A stretch of 64,000 nucleotides of DNA from Eudorina sp. 2006-703-Eu-15 (taxonomy: Eukaryota > Chlorophyta > Chlorophyceae > Chlamydomonadales > Volvocaceae): positions 694,986-758,985 of the forward strand of contig BDSI01000042.1 in NCBI GenBank assembly GCA_003117195.1, read 5' to 3'. The notes under the pieces were generated by a model. It was not told the origin of the DNA and did no database searches. It saw nothing but the letters and a program-made list of their open reading frames with translations. Shown here piece after piece: positions 12,542 to 23,283 of the stretch (the first letter of the stretch is position 1; the number at the start of each line of letters is the position of its first letter). The translations under genes were made by a program, and so were the position numbers.

Positions 12542-13863
12542 TCACAGCTGCTTCTGCCACCGCCGTGAATCCACCGCAGTCACCACCATGCGCGGCGTCG
12601 CGTCCAGCTTGCCCGTGAACAGGATGCCCAGCAGTCGCCCGAACCAGAAAAGGCTGATGCCGTACAAGAGCAGCAGGAAGGCGTTAGCCGCTACCGCCGC
12701 CCACCGATCCAACGGCACGCGCCACACATCCCGCAGGGTGCACGGCATCAGCACCACCGGTACCAACAACACGCGGGTCGCCGCGTAGGCGGCCGTGAAG
12801 AACACGAACATGGCCTTCTTCCCTGGCCGCACATCCAAGCAGTGCATCAGTTTGGAGGCGCTCAGCAGCGGGGTTGTGAGGGTGAACAGCCAGTGCGCGA
12901 GTAGCCCTATCCGCAGCAGCTGCAGGCCATAGGCTATCCCAAGCAGCGCCAGCGTGAAAGCGTGGTGCAGCGCGGCATCAAGCCCCACCACGCGGCCAAG
13001 CCCGAACCAGTGCTTGGTTGTGCACTGCGTGTACCAGGCGATTTGAAGCAGGAACAGCGCGTCAACGGTCCAGGGCAAGTCGTGGTCGGGCCAGCCCAGC
13101 AGGCAGCCGCTGGTGTCGTTCAGGTGGCAACGGTCGTTGTGGCCGTTGTACAAGGCCCAGGAGCCCAGTGACACGAGGACGGCGGATCCCAACCCCTGGG
13201 GATGGAGTGGCGATGGGAGGAGGTGATGTTCAGGGAAGGGCGTGCAGAGCCGGGTAGGGGATGGTGTGGATGTCTGTTTGAATGGAGCTTGTGATGTCTG
13301 AATAGAATGGCACGTGGAACTCTGTGCGGGTTGCGGTGGTGGCAGGGGACGGCTCCTCCACTGGCAGTTCACATGGGTGCAGAAGCTACAGCGAGGACGT
13401 GCCCACATTGACGCATCCTGGGTGTCGGCTGAGCATATTTTGGGGGTTTGTCTGCTAGTATTCGCTTTGATGCTCTGAACGGATGTGCTGAGCAGCTACA
13501 GCCACCGCACGACGACGCCAGTCCGCGCAATCGGCTGTAGCCTAGGCGCTTTGCACCACACCGAAAGGGTTGGGAAAACCATAGTAACCCCGAGTGCATG
13601 GCTGAACCCCGGGTGTACGGCTGTAACCCGCACGTGGACGACAGTACGGCTCTTCCATCCTGCAGTGCCCGTCGTACCTCCCATATCTCTTCTGTGACAA
13701 CGGGCGTGTACATCTCATATCCGGGCCCACGGCGGCGCAGGAGCGTGCGAAGACGTTCATAGAAAACCAAGTAGAACATGTACCGGAGCGCGAGGATGGC
13801 GCACGATCCAAAGACGACTGCAATCAGACATGATGTAACTACGTCGCCCAGCAACATCTTCAT
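12542..13863 (-). CDS. TLC-domain membrane protein, ceramide-synthase (LAG1)-like
   Basis: TLC (TRAM/LAG1/CLN8) proteins are polytopic ER membrane proteins that include ceramide synthases and TLCD lipid regulators. Two exons, 13863-13678 and 13195-12542, join in phase at GAG|GTACGA and encode 279 residues. Exon 1 starts with a hydrophobic segment (LIAVVFGSCAILALRYMFYL) followed by an Arg-rich loop. Exon 2 has about five more membrane spans. The sequence GLDAALHHAFTLALL, with adjacent histidines at residues 139-140, resembles the Lag1 motif needed by ceramide synthases. The protein ends with a basic tail (DSRRWQKQL). Whether it acylates sphingoid bases or belongs to the broader TLCD group cannot be told from sequence alone. 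It is divergent from the J-domain gene, with 472 bp between the start codons. Confidence 0.75.
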
Positions 13864-14335
13864 TTAAGTCTGAGCGCCAAGCGCTGCATGGCAAGTGCCA
13901 CGACCCTCAGTTCATGTGGCTTGCAGAACAAGAACGCCACGTTATCATGGACGACATTCCATAACTCAGTTCACAAAATGACGTGCCTGAACGCAAACAC
14001 ATATCTAGGAATAGGTCCAGGTAGAAGCATAGCGCTGGACCTCTCTTGGAGCGTATCGCATGAACTCATGAGTTTCAGATGGTGAAGCAAAGATTTCGAT
14101 CCCCTGTAAAAACCATTTGCGTGGGCGTCGTTGTAGACCTTGTGCGGGCTGTTGACATTGTTCCTTATCCGTACAGGGGAACTTTAAAACTCAAGTGTCG
14201 CTGTTTATCACATGTAATTCAATTCTGAACCCGTTGTTTAACTCGTAGCTTTAGTACCATCTTAAACATCCATGTTGTTCAATAGCTGACGGCAAGTGCA
14301 GCGAATCTCCTCTGACATTTAGGACGAGAGCGGCC
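13864..14335. other. Divergent 5' region of the TLC and J-domain genes
   Basis: A 472-bp stretch between two divergent ATGs should hold both promoters. It is more A/T-rich than the flanking exons. I see no repeats or exons in it. Confidence 0.45.
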
Positions 14336-16230
14336 ATGGCGAAGGCCTCCTTCGAACGGCTGGCGGCTCAACTGGGACGACTTGAGGAAGATGTGTGCAC
14401 CAAACAGACGACGGGAGACAAGGAGGATGCCAAGCCGGCCTTGACCGCAGCCCAGAAAATCCTTGAAGCATGGGAGGGCAAGGAGTACTTCAGGTTCGAA
14501 GCTCTACTTTGAGGGGTTTGGTTCCGTGGCAGGGGTCTGTACGTCGATGGTGGGGCAGGCGATTGCCGACGCGACAGCTGGAGTTGAGGGTCCTCCGTCG
14601 GTGGCTTTGCCGGCCGTGTGGATGTGGAGGACCCGGAACGCCAGTCGAGGTTCAAATTGCTCGGGTTGTCATGCACATTGCAGGTGTACGACACGCCCGC
14701 TTGATGGTTACCGGGTTGCCTGGCAACATGTGCTCTGTCCGTATCTGTCAGGCATGCTGTGCCCCGAGCAACAAGGATGCCCACACGCACACGCAAGTCA
14801 GCCAAGACTCGGCCTTACCCTGCTGTCCCCAGGCTACCCCATACCCATTCTCAACCCCTTACCCGCCAGCCTCTTAGGCCTCCCTGAGCCCGAGGCAGAC
14901 GAGCTTGGCCGGCCCGTGTGGAGCTGCACCGAGGTGGAGGTATCGAAGGCCTACCGTAAGCTGTCCGTTGTGGTGCACCCGGACAAGAACCCGGGGGACG
15001 AGGAATCGCGGCGCGCCTTCGAGGTGCTGAACCAAGCGCACAGGATGCTGAAGGACCCCTCATCCAGGGTGAGAGTGAGGGTGAGGGAAGGGCGCTAGGG
15101 TCACGGGCTGGATCTGGTGGTATGACGGCTCGCATGTACAACCCTGGCGGGCCCAACTGGTGCTGCTGCGGCATCTGGGTTGACACAAGTTCGAAATGGC
15201 TTGGATCACGTGCTCTTGCGTGGCTGGCGGGCTTGCAGCGCCCTGGGTTGGCTCGATTGAAGCAGACTGGATGGGCTTCAGCCGGGGCTGCAGTGCGAAT
15301 GGTGTTTGCCTGGCTGAATCCCAGCTGCGTCCGTTGGCCTGAAGGGATGTTGTCGCGGTGCGGTGCGGTGTCTCTGCGTGCCGGCCGCAATGGTCCCATA
15401 GTTTACGTGTTCGCTAGGGAAATGGGGCCCGGTCTGACCCCGCCGTTGCATGACGGACAGGAGGACGTCCTGCGCGGCGCCGCCGACAAGGCGCGACGCC
15501 GACGGGAGCAGCAGGAGTCGGCAGCGGACCTCAGCACCCGCATGCAGCTGAACGCGGCCAAGAACGAGCGGGCGAGGGAGCTGCGGAAGGCTGAGGTGGG
15601 GGACCTGAGGCAACGACCGGGGCCGCGCGTGGGGATGGTGTGACGTACGGAAACCTGCCCAGTCGGTGCAGGCCCGACCGGCGGTTGACGTGGCTGGTGG
15701 CTGGACTGGGTTCTGACACGTGTAGGCCGTGCCGGCTACAGACGTCAAAGCGCAGCGTGCCAGTGATACTTGAAAAGAAGTGATGGCACCCGACGAACAC
15801 GACTTTGGCCTGGCTGGTATGGCTGGGCGTTGCCGACAACATGATGTTGCCCCTCCCTTCCAGCCCGCACCCGTACAAATGCGACACGTTGGGCTCTGGT
15901 GCTGCATACGACCCGCAGGGCCAGGGCCTGCAGGCGCACATATTGGAACAGATGCGCAAGCGGCAGGAGGAGGCCAAGCGGCGGACGGAGGCGGCGGCCA
16001 AGGCGGCACAGGCGCGCAGCCGCCGGGGAGGGGGCGACAACGAGGAGGGCGAGGAGGAAGAACGGGGCGGCGGTGCGCGGGTGCCGGGGAGAGGGCCGGG
16101 GGCGCAGGTGGCAGCGGCGACCGGCCAGAGCGGGAAGTCACGACCTGTGCGGGATGGATCCGACAGCGATGATGATGCAGCTGCCGCGGCGGCGCGGAAC
16201 AAGCGGCGGAAGAAGCCGTCATTCATGTGA
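14336..16230 (+). CDS. J-domain (DnaJ class C) protein with a charged C-terminal helix
   Basis: J-domain proteins stimulate the ATPase of Hsp70 partners. Exons are 14336-14493, 14870-15068, 15461-15595 and about 15919-16230, the last possibly starting at 15934. They join in phase and give about 262-267 residues. The J-domain spans roughly residues 50-120 and has helix II VSKAYRKLSVVVHPDKNPGD with the essential HPD, then ESRRAFEVLNQAHRMLKD. The C-terminal half is a long charged helix (AADKARRRREQQES, ARELRKAE, ILEQMRKRQEEAKRR) followed by an acidic, glycine-rich linker. It ends in a basic patch, NKRRKKPSFM, which could be a nuclear localisation signal. This layout recalls DNAJC8-like spliceosomal J-proteins, but I do not see their other motifs, so no specific partner is proposed. 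Confidence 0.75.
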
Positions 16231-17797
16231 GAAAGGGGATGTTGACAGAAAGACAGACCCAGACGAAGACGTTACTCATGTCACGGAACATGTGATTGCA
16301 TTGCTTGGGAGGCGTACAGACCTTGCAAAACAACCGCAGCAAAGGATACAGGTGAGGTCAGGGGACGGTCTCCCGTTGATGGGCGGAACAGCATCCCTAG
16401 AGTTGGTTCTGGCGTAGGGAGAGAGATACACTGGGGCACGCTACGCGGGCGGACTGGGCACACTGTGCCGTGTGGGACCGCGTTCGACCCAACCAACCTG
16501 TCGGACACGGACCGCAGGGGCGCCCTCGGTTTTCTGAGCCCGCCCTGGCGTGCCGCGCCTCTCACACCTTCACGCACGGTGTGTGTGACCTCAACAAGAT
16601 CATGTTCTTCTACTGCCGAGGCTGAGGCTGAGGCATGGGCCTTTTTGCGGAGCAACTTGCTGCGCCGCGTGATGACCGACGAGCGGTGCATTGAACTGGC
16701 CGGCCAGGTGGCCCCACTGCACTGGCCAGCCTGCATGAATTTGGTGCTGCTGTGCCTGCCGCGCGGTGCCGTTGCATTGACTGAGAGGCGACGCCACAGG
16801 GTGACGTTCGGGAGTTGTTCACAGGCGGGACCCTTCAAGCTGGGCCGCGCAAACTTATTCGCTTGGACTAGAGAGCACTGAACCCCACTGGCGAGAGAAA
16901 ACGTTATACCACGTTGCCACTGACTTGCTGATACTCTGACGTCATCTATCGGTCGAAGGATGGCACTCGGCGCCTGTGTTGGGTGAAGGTCCTCTGCGAT
17001 GCAGCCGCTGCTGTCAGTTACCGTCACCATAGCAAGGAACGAATCGACGGCGGCTATGAAACCTGGAGCACCGGGAGCTGGGTAGCGCTGGACGGAATGT
17101 AGGCCTGCCTGGCCCGTCGCGACGATGTCTCGCAACGCATCGCTCGCGATCCTTTGAGTCGCATGCCCTTGGACCCGTGGTGGCCGAGGGTGCTGTGGTT
17201 GCTGCGGCATGGAGTCCGGTGGCATGGACCCTTGGGCACGCTTACGTTGGTGTTGAGCGTGAAACCCCGCGCGCATGTGTGAGTGATTGTGTGTTCATCT
17301 GCGTGTGCGCGCACAGGGAGGGGCGGTTAGGGGTCTGACGGGCTCGCCGCGACTGCAACGCAACATCACACTTGTGAATCCTGCAACGCAGCATCACACT
17401 TGTGAATCAAGCGAATCTCTAACCCCCATGCTCCGCCATGCGCTACCCCATCAGGCAGCCCATCGGGCGCATGTGCAAGGCGAGGGATGTCTCACCAGCA
17501 CATCTCTGTGGCGACTGAGTGCTGCTAGAGGTTTCGGACCGTGGCTGTGCGGCCAATCAAACTCGGACACTTGGAGGATGTTCAGTGGAAATGATAAAGA
17601 TACATGACGAGGCATGATGCCGCAGCTGCTCTGGCTATGACTGATAGGTCTGCAGGCGCTGTTTCTATTCCCGTTATCGAGGGCTGTTACACGCCCTTGT
17701 TCCGTTCCATAACCCGTTCCAGGTCCCGCTGGGCTGTCTTGTACCAAGCCGGCAAACGTCCATCGCAAAAGTCCCCCAATCCTCCACGTCCCGTAGA

Positions 17798-17852
17798 ACT
17801 CCACTGCCCCTTGCGACCCAACCTAGGATTGGGGCGCAAGGGGCAGTGGAGT
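17798..17852. repeat. Imperfect palindrome able to form a stem-loop
   Basis: The arms 17798-17821 and 17829-17852 are inverted copies of 24 bases with a single mismatch. They are separated by a 7-base spacer. The arm includes CCACTGCCCCTTGCG. It lies in the convergent intergenic region and no gene explains it. Confidence 0.8.
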
Positions 17853-17989
17853 CCTAATTGCGGGCGTGTGGACTGTCCCGATGTGCATGCAACTGGCATA
17901 CGGCAGACGTCCTCCCTGACCAGCAGAGAGCCGTCGCGCTATTCTCCGGTATCCATGGCACGTATGCGACGTTTAGTCACTGCCGGCGT

Positions 17990-18068
17990 TGAATGAATGA
18001 ACGTTACAGCGGGCCCCAAAAAGGGATCAACGGGGTATACCAGGGCAAGCCCCAGCAGGCCCCACCGA
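17990..18068 (-). repeat. Dispersed short repeat, long copy A
   Basis: Read on the minus strand this copy runs from GGGGCCTGCTGGGGCTTGCC through GGGGCCCGCTGTAACG to CATTCATTCA. It closely matches the copy at 25019-25127 over about 75 bases. It carries TGTAA in the sense of the upstream minus-strand gene, about 560 bases past that gene's stop codon. Confidence 0.75.
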
Positions 18069-18566
18069 CAAGGGGGCAAGACATCGCCGCGGATAAACCG
18101 GTTGAATGCAAACCGCTACAGGTAGCTGCTCCTGAGCACGGGCCTAAGCAACCAAGCCGTACGAGGCCGTCGGTTTCACACGTCGGCCCAAAACTCCGGT
18201 AAAACCGAACGCCTGCCTAGACGGGGTCACGCCATCCGCCAGCCAACCCGGATCACGGACAGCAGCTGATACGAAACAAGAGAAGCTGTACACGAGATTT
18301 CCGTGCGCAGGCGGTTGACCACAGTAGCACAGCAGAACGACTGACTGCAGTTGCACGAGCAGCAGCACACGCTGTGCCGATCAGGCGGCTCGAAACCCTA
18401 CGCCTGGAAGCCGCCTCCCTCGATGTCCCTCGCAGGCCAGGCACCAGCGTTGACCCGCGCTCGTCCTTCCACGCACCTACCTCTCACTGTCCCAACAACG
18501 AGTGGCCATGTCTGAGTACTGCTATAGATGCTCAGGCCGTGCCAGAATTTAGGCGCCCATGAACCC

Positions 18567-21500
18567 CTACGCTTGGTGCGGCGAGGAGGCTTCGGCTGTC
18601 ACCGATGAACCCGCGGGGTCCCCTGCAATTATCCAACCTCCGCTTGAGTTGAGCTCCCGGTCCACGATGCCCAACAGCCACTCCGTGTACGTCGTACTAG
18701 GGGCCGCCGCCGGTGTGGCCACAGCGGCAGCAGCAGAGGCAGCAGCACCCGCCGCGTCCATCTGGTGGTCACCAGCAGGCGCGAGCTGTTCCGCCTGGTT
18801 GGCGACATCACCATCGCTCAGTTTTGGACGGCCGTCAAGCCGTCCGTCGGCCCCGTCGTCCTGGAAGTATGGGGCAGGAGGTGGCGCCCTAGTCGTCCTT
18901 CCGGCCGCGCCTGGCGGACCGACCTCGTCCGCCCACCGCCTCCCATCCGGGCTGTCCGGCTGCAGCAGCGGCTGCTGCACAGCGTCTCGTGCCGTGGTTG
19001 TCTGTGGGTGTGCAGCGGCGCCGGACTGACCGCGGCGGAGGGCCTGCTCCACGCCGTCGCCAACTCCGTCGACTGCTCCTTTCCTGTTGTCAGCCTGGTC
19101 CTGCGCCAAGGGTGCGGCCGCCCGGGCCGGGGACTTGTACGGCACCGGCGCGTCATCCTCGACCTTGAAGAGCGCCCCGTCCATTGCCGCCTCTGCCTGG
19201 GCGGCCTCAGCGGCAGATCGGAACACGACCGCCGTGTTGCTGCCATCTGCGGTCGTGGGCGCGTCCATCGACATGGTGCGGATGATGGGCCCACCGGTCA
19301 CGTTGCCGAACCGCATGTTGTCTGCCGTGAAGGGGGAGAATTGACCCTGCGGGCGGGGTTCGATGGCAGACCTCGAGGGCGACGATCCCAAGTCCGATAC
19401 AGGCCCTCACAGGCCCGCAGTCGGAGGGGAGACACCGGGAACGCGGCCACCAATACGGCAGCCGGTACCAGAACACAATTGAACGGGTCCCGGCGTACTC
19501 GTGACTTCCGAGTGCAGTCACAGCAGGGCGTGAGGTGGTGCGGCGCACAGCGGCGTAGGACGGCCGCACCCTCATCTCCAGAGCGCCACGCGTTAGGCAG
19601 ACCAGGTGAGATGATGCACCGTGCGTCATTCCCCGTTAGGAAACGCAGGGGTGACCGACACGTGGCCCAGGCGGGCCTCGGTGCGAGGTAGGAGTAATGG
19701 GGTCACCCCACAGGGGCCCCCGGCCCCGGCCCAACCCACCCGAAGGAAGAACTGATTCAGGACGGGGACGATGTCCAGCTGACGGGCGGATCTCCTGCGG
19801 CGAGAAGGTTCCGGAGCGGGCTGGCAGTCAGGTGGACCCACCGGCGCTGACGGTGTGGTGGGACCACATCCGCTGAGTCGTGCAGCGCAGGGCACGGCTC
19901 GCCATAGCCCGCTGGCATATATAGGCCCGCGGGCCGCTCGTGCTTGCCGAAGCACCCTACTGCCGTACTGCAGTACACTGCTTTGGTGGTTCAGACCTTG
20001 TCCGTTGGAGAGGCGCAGCATGGTGATGACCACCTGATTCGAAGCCATTCTGATCCTTGCAAGACAGCGCTTGCTCATCGCAAGGTTTCGCACGTGAACC
20101 AAGGCCCCTGCTGCCTACGCTAGCCTCGGGGGTTATCCTTTTCCTGCTGGTGAACATGCCCACCTGAAAGTGTAGCTGTTGCTGCCACCGCCGGCAGTGT
20201 ACGTCTCGTCTGTACCAAATGCCCTGCTGTACTGGCACGACTTGCCCGTGTACACAGGCGCGCTGTAGTACTTGCCGGTGTAGGTCGCTGCACGGGCACG
20301 CACGGGGGGCTGTGGTAAATGGAAGCGCCGCATCGATTCAGTAGTAACGGCATAGTGAAGGCAGCAAGCGCACTGCACCGTTCTAGCCGGAGGCGTACCA
20401 CAACACCCGTCCTCTGTACAGCCCCATGGGGTTTCTACTGGCAGGCACCGATGATCCTTTGGGTGGGGTCTCCCGTCATGTTCATGAAACCCTTCAACCC
20501 CATGGCTGGGATTAGGCGGTATTAGAAATGGATTTACTTCTCGTATGTTGTATCTCGTTGTTTGGGCACTGCCTGGTGAGCCCCCAGGCCACAACCTCAG
20601 CCCAGACTGCCTGGTGAGCCCCCAGCCCACAGCCTCAGCCCAGCACAACCCACATGGGGTGATGGTTAGCTGCAACTGGGCGGGAGTGCACTTGTCCCAG
20701 TCGATGCTGCGGCGACCCGTCTTCATGTCCACTTTGATGGGGCACACGGCCGGGGTGATGGCCAGCAGCAAGGTAGGGCCCGTGTAGCTGCCCAGGATGA
20801 GCTGGGAGGGGATCAGCGCCTCGGGGGTGCAGTAGTCGTTGACCGCCGTCTGGAACAGACCAGTGAGCTGTAGGGAGGGGCAAGGGTGGAGCCGGGTAAC
20901 GTTGCCGGTGCCGGATTGGCGCTAGCGGTGTTAGCATGGAAAAGGTCCTCATGCCGTCTTTGTTGGCGGCGCTGGGCGGCAACACAGTCCATGTTCCTTG
21001 GCAGTGCCTGGTCATGGAAGAGGCTCCGGCCGTCACCGATGCCCCGTTGGGGCCCCCTGCACCGGAACTTGCTGAATCTAGTCGTCAAAGTGACCGTTGG
21101 GGTTCCCCTGTGCCGTAACCTGCTGAAACAGTAATCAAAACATCCAGGGACGCTGACTGCGTTCGCGGATCCTGTAGCGGGTCCGTTGCGCCGGCCGGAC
21201 TGCCCTACGGACCTGGTCAATCGAAGCGGGCAGCGGCAGCCAGTTGGAGTTCACCACATTATCCAGTGGCCTGGTGGCCAGCAGGGCAAGGTCCCGAATC
21301 CAGTCCACATTGATGAGGAGCACGCTGGCCTCCGCCGCCAGGGTGGCCAGGAAGCGGCGGGCTGCAGCACAAGGCACCCGGGGCCATCGAAACGTGGTGA
21401 AGCGGGTTCGGCGCGCGTTATCAATAACGAAGGCGGCTCGCAGCAGGAGGTGAGCGGCCGGTACCGAAGATGGTAAGATTAAGTTAGGCCTGGCAGGTGC

Positions 21501-21797
21501 CTGGGCGACTGTCCCCATGAGGGCGAGCACCGCCTCCCGCTGCGGGTCAGCAGGCCGACCTCCCGCCTGGTCTCCCACTGACCCCCGCCTCACCTCCCTC
21601 CACAAAGTCGAAGAAGTTTCCGAAGACCAACCGGAACGCGTTCGCATACATGGTGGACCCGGTGGCACCGGCAGCGCCGCCGGCCTGGAGCAGGGCGCGG
21701 CCGCGGCGCACGCCGCCGTCGTGACCGGCTGCGCTGCCCGTGTCGCTGCCGCGGCTTCCTGCACCGCCGTCGCCACTGCTTCTACTGCTGTTGCTGT

Positions 21798-21832
<35 letters not shown>

Positions 21833-22924
21833 CGGCTGTGGCTGGCATTGACACGGTCGCCCCCGCCACTGTCCTGGCGGGTACCGCCGCTTGCCGACGA
21901 TGCACTGAGCACGGCTGGGTCGCCCAGTAGTCCGCCTCCGACCTCGTATCCGTCTAAGAGAGCGCTTTCCGGAGCTCCACCGACCTCCTCATCTGAAGGA
22001 GCTCCAGAGGTCCCTGCAGATGATGGTTTCATGTCTCCTGTGGCTTTCTCTTCGACTGCCGGTCCTGCATCTGCTGAGCCTGAACTGCGATCAGCTGCAA
22101 CACCGGCGGTAGAGCCGCTGCGGACCCCATTAATGGCGTCAGCACTCGAAGCGGTGGCTGCGTCCCCCGTGCGGCCTGGCGCCCGCGCCGTGCTGTTCTG
22201 CGTCCAGTGGTGCCACATACGGCGCACCAGGTCCTCCGCCATGGCCACCCCAACCTCGTCCAGGGTGATACGGGCCAGGCCGGTGTTGATCCCCCGATGG
22301 CCCTCCGTGGCCTCGGAGTCGTGGTCCAGGGAGGCGGCCAGCTTGCCCAACTCGGAAAGCAGCGCCAGCCAGGCTAAGAGTCGCAAGTCAGGTCACCGGG
22401 CGGTAGGGCCACCGGGCAGCGCAATCGGGCGGGTGCAGCTATACTTCACTTCTCTGCTGCCGTGCAAGCAAGCACAGCAAGTGCCACACACGCGGCTGGC
22501 ACGCTCAGCGCTCTCTGGGGCTTGTGCTTGACTGACTTTTACTGCACAAAACTGTACTTTCGCGTGATGGGAGACATGCGCCTGTGCTTAGTACGGCAGT
22601 CTGTTAGCAAGGAAGTATCGAGGCCTGGAGGCACAAAGCCCTAAGGAAGAGAAAGCACCGACCCGCAGGACCGCGTCAGACCAAACCCCCCAGGGCGGCC
22701 CATCGGGGCCCATCCAAGGCGCGGCAACCAGAGCGCACCCCGACGCATTTACCGTCCCCAATTGCTTGTGTAGAATTGTCCAACGCGTCCGCTATGGACC
22801 TGGAGTTCTCGCCTGAACGGCTTGGTGAGGCTTGGGTTGGGCTACCAACGGCGGAGATGCACAGAAGGGCAAGCACAGCGAGAGGTCCCTGGCGAAAACC
22901 TTTCCAGTGGTAATAGCGGCTCAT
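18567..22924 (-). CDS. Secreted orphan protein of 757 residues, function unknown
   Basis: I do not recognise the family. Seven minus-strand exons join in phase: 22924-22753, 22373-21594, 21361-21213, 20867-20654, 20287-20164, 19794-19740 and 19346-18567. The first exon encodes a likely signal peptide (GPLAVLALLCISAVGSPTQA). Exon 2 starts with helical sequence (LALLSELGKLAASLDHD), then a long Ser/Asn-rich low-complexity run encoded by a CTG/CAG repeat. Exons 3-6 look well ordered: RFLATLAAEASVLLINVDW, LIPSQLILGSYTGPTLLLAI, CPIKVDMKTGRRSIDW, and a Tyr/Gly/Ser-rich stretch with YYSAPVYTGKSCQY. Exon 7 has NMRFGNVTGGPIIRTMSMDA and ends in an Ala/Pro-rich tail. The last codons overlap a copy of the dispersed repeat at 18594-18634. 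Cysteines are few. A secretory-pathway, vacuolar or extracellular-matrix location is inferred only from the signal peptide. The gene is divergent from GST. Confidence 0.65.
18594..18634 (+). repeat. Dispersed short repeat, copy overlapping coding sequence
   Basis: The sequence GGCTGTCACCGATGAACCCG, then CGGGGTCCCCTGCAATTATCC, matches the core of the repeat family. It falls inside the last exon of the minus-strand orphan gene, where it is read as the peptide IIAGDPAGSSVTA. Confidence 0.6.
20444..20488 (+). repeat. Dispersed short repeat, diverged copy
   Basis: The stretch CACCGATGATCCTTTGGGTG, then GGGTC and a downstream ATGTTCATG, resembles the repeat core. It lies in an intron of the orphan secreted gene, on the opposite strand to that gene. 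Confidence 0.45.
21028..21062 (+). repeat. Dispersed short repeat, core copy
   Basis: The sequence GGCCGTCACCGATGCCCCGT, then TGGGGCCCCCTGC, is a core-only copy in an intron of the orphan secreted gene. TGTAA is not preserved in it. Confidence 0.5.
21776..21838. repeat. CTG/CAG trinucleotide repeat coding for a serine-rich run
   Basis: An imperfect (CTG)n tract about 60 bases long lies inside exon 2 of the secreted orphan gene. Read on the minus strand in the gene's frame it gives a Ser/Asn run, so it is expressed as a low-complexity linker. Confidence 0.85.
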
Positions 22925-23283
22925 TTCAGGAAGGCCTGCAAGAACGCTAGTGGCGAGTGCTGCTGCTATCGCTTAGACGCACCGGCGCACCGCAGCACGT
23001 CGATCGATCCCAGGCACATCATGCAACACGTACTATGTGAGAGCGCACGTGCACACTCCATTCTCACGTTTAACCTGTAAATTGCCGCCGTTGCAGTTTG
23101 ACCCGATGGCCTGCTATATGCTGCAGCGATCTGTCGACGGACCGGTACGGACCGTTGGGCAACGGTGCGCCCGTACTTTCGGTTGTGTCTGATGAAATGG
23201 GTGCTTACTGTAAAGTTCCGTTTCTGTGTTGTTATGTTTCAAAATTAGTTAACCGCCTGGGCCTCTTTAGAACGTCGGTGAGA
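22925..23283. other. Divergent 5' region of the secreted orphan gene and GST
   Basis: A 359-bp gap between two divergent start codons should contain both promoters and 5' UTRs. No other feature was seen. Confidence 0.45.

Larger units (their letters stand above)
16231..18566. other. Intergenic, convergent, with repeats and unassigned open frames
   Basis: This 2.3 kb lies between two convergent genes. It contains a 331-codon open frame on the minus strand (16281-17276) and a 138-codon frame on the plus strand (16465-16881). Neither has a recognisable domain and the two overlap, so I regard them as chance frames. A minus-strand frame at 17687-17899 ends in a peptide (GRLPAWYKTAQRDLERVMER) that looks less random and may be a fragment of a mobile element. 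A hairpin and one dispersed-repeat copy in this interval are listed separately. Confidence 0.35.

Noticed and set aside
15278..16226. Long minus-strand frames rich in Pro, Arg and Ala
   Set aside because: They mirror the J-domain gene's charged C-terminal exons and have no domain of their own.
16281..17276. 331-codon open frame on the minus strand
   Set aside because: Composition is not protein-like, there is no domain, and it competes with an equally open plus-strand frame. I kept it only as a note in the intergenic entry.
18765..19691. 308-codon plus-strand frame
   Set aside because: It is the antisense shadow of the last exon of the secreted orphan gene.
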